Origin: Stieleria maiorica
GTDB taxonomy: Bacteria > Planctomycetota > Planctomycetia > Pirellulales > Pirellulaceae
NCBI RefSeq assembly: GCF_008035925.1
Contig: NZ_CP036264.1
Location: 5,950,402 to 6,014,401 of the forward strand
Reading direction: 5' to 3'
Length of the DNA: 64,000 bases
Shown: in pieces, positions 63,625-64,000 of the stretch
Layout of the letters: the number at the start of each line of letters is the position of its first letter
Position numbering within the stretch: the stretch's first letter is position 1
Program-made: the position numbers and the translations under genes
The notes under the pieces: generated by a model
The model's database searches: none
Seen by the model: the letters and a program-made list of their open reading frames with translations, nothing else
What the model was told of the DNA's origin: nothing

Positions 63625-64000
63625 AGACTGTCGCTTGCTCATTCCCATCGCTTACATTTGGCTGTCGGTCGCTCTGCAGATCTGCGGGGCTGGGCCGTAG
63701 CCTCCTCGGAAGCTCCGTCCTGTTCTCAGCGGGCTCAGTCCTGCACCTTCCAGTTTTTGCAACGGGAATGGAAAATCAAAATGCAACATTTATCAGCGTC
63801 ACTGTCGCGGCGCGGAAAAGTCTGAATACAGGACAAGCAGCCAGCGACACCACCTTCTTCCCGAAATCGTGTTGGAGACGAAGGAAACCTTGCTTCCGAA
63901 TTTGATCGATCACCGCGGTTTAACACAGCATACCTGCCCCGGCTCAGGCATCGTCGCTGCTGCTCTTTCAACTAATTTGGCAAGGGTCTCAGCCCGCACG
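63625..64000. other. Window end without a recognised gene
   Basis: 376 bases with short shadow frames only. It contains a family B repeat at 63753-63793. Confidence 0.4.
63753..63793 (+). repeat. Dispersed repeat family B, copy 2
   Basis: 41 bases beginning GTTTTTGCAACGGGAATGG, with 34/41 identity to 26244-26284. The copies are 37 kb apart and neither lies in an intact gene. Confidence 0.45.

Noticed and set aside
1-64000. CRISPR arrays, tRNA or rRNA genes
   Set aside because: No regularly spaced direct repeats, cloverleaf sequence or rRNA-like stretch was noticed; the repeats present are REP-like or paired cassette ends.

Overview
The window looks like an accessory region of a planctomycete chromosome (Pirellulaceae/Rhodopirellula-like). 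This is inferred from protein types: a TIGR03000-like domain protein, an N-terminal LEPR-xLL-like motif on a giant surface protein, Ser/Thr kinases with WD40-like and leucine-rich parts, small ECF sigma factors, a secreted GH39-like/amidohydrolase pair, and a planctomycete-style outer-membrane barrel protein. No rRNA, tRNA or CRISPR array was seen.

Region 1 (1-18221, + strand) is a class 1 DISARM anti-phage locus: drmD (5' end outside the window), drmMI, drmA, drmB and drmC. The last three overlap by 4 bp at each junction. The locus is interrupted by cargo. Between drmD and drmMI sits a four-helix-bundle (S23/IVP-like) gene flanked by 30-bp direct repeats. Between drmMI and drmA sit an SMC/DUF2326-like ATPase, a HEPN-like protein with an R-x4-H motif, and an AbiE-type toxin-antitoxin pair. 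The AbiEi-like member carries a nuclease-like N-terminus, and two palindromic candidate operators lie upstream of it. This nested composition is the best candidate for an undescribed system.

Region 2 (18222-22950) continues the island: two unrecognised proteins (one with a possible BRCT-like segment), a macrodomain/PARG-type protein on the minus strand, a small conserved-looking protein, an alpha/beta hydrolase, and a broken membrane-protein gene coupled to it.

Region 3 (23275-45016, mostly minus strand) encodes secreted and surface functions: an amidohydrolase and a GH39-like glycosidase in one operon, an outer-membrane barrel protein, a DUF218 protein, and a 15-kb gene for a 5009-residue protein. 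That protein has dockerin, Ig-like, legume-lectin-like, SdrD-B-like and RHS/YD-repeat parts.

Region 4 (45017-64000) mixes a complete IS1634-like element with 21-bp inverted repeats, a CAP/TIGR03000 gene carrying two in-frame stops, a 2325-residue kinase, and an ECF sigma factor divergent from a second kinase. It also holds several decayed genes (nucleotidyltransferase, esterase, sigma-factor fragment) and two families of dispersed short repeats. The number of broken genes and repeats marks it as a fast-changing region.
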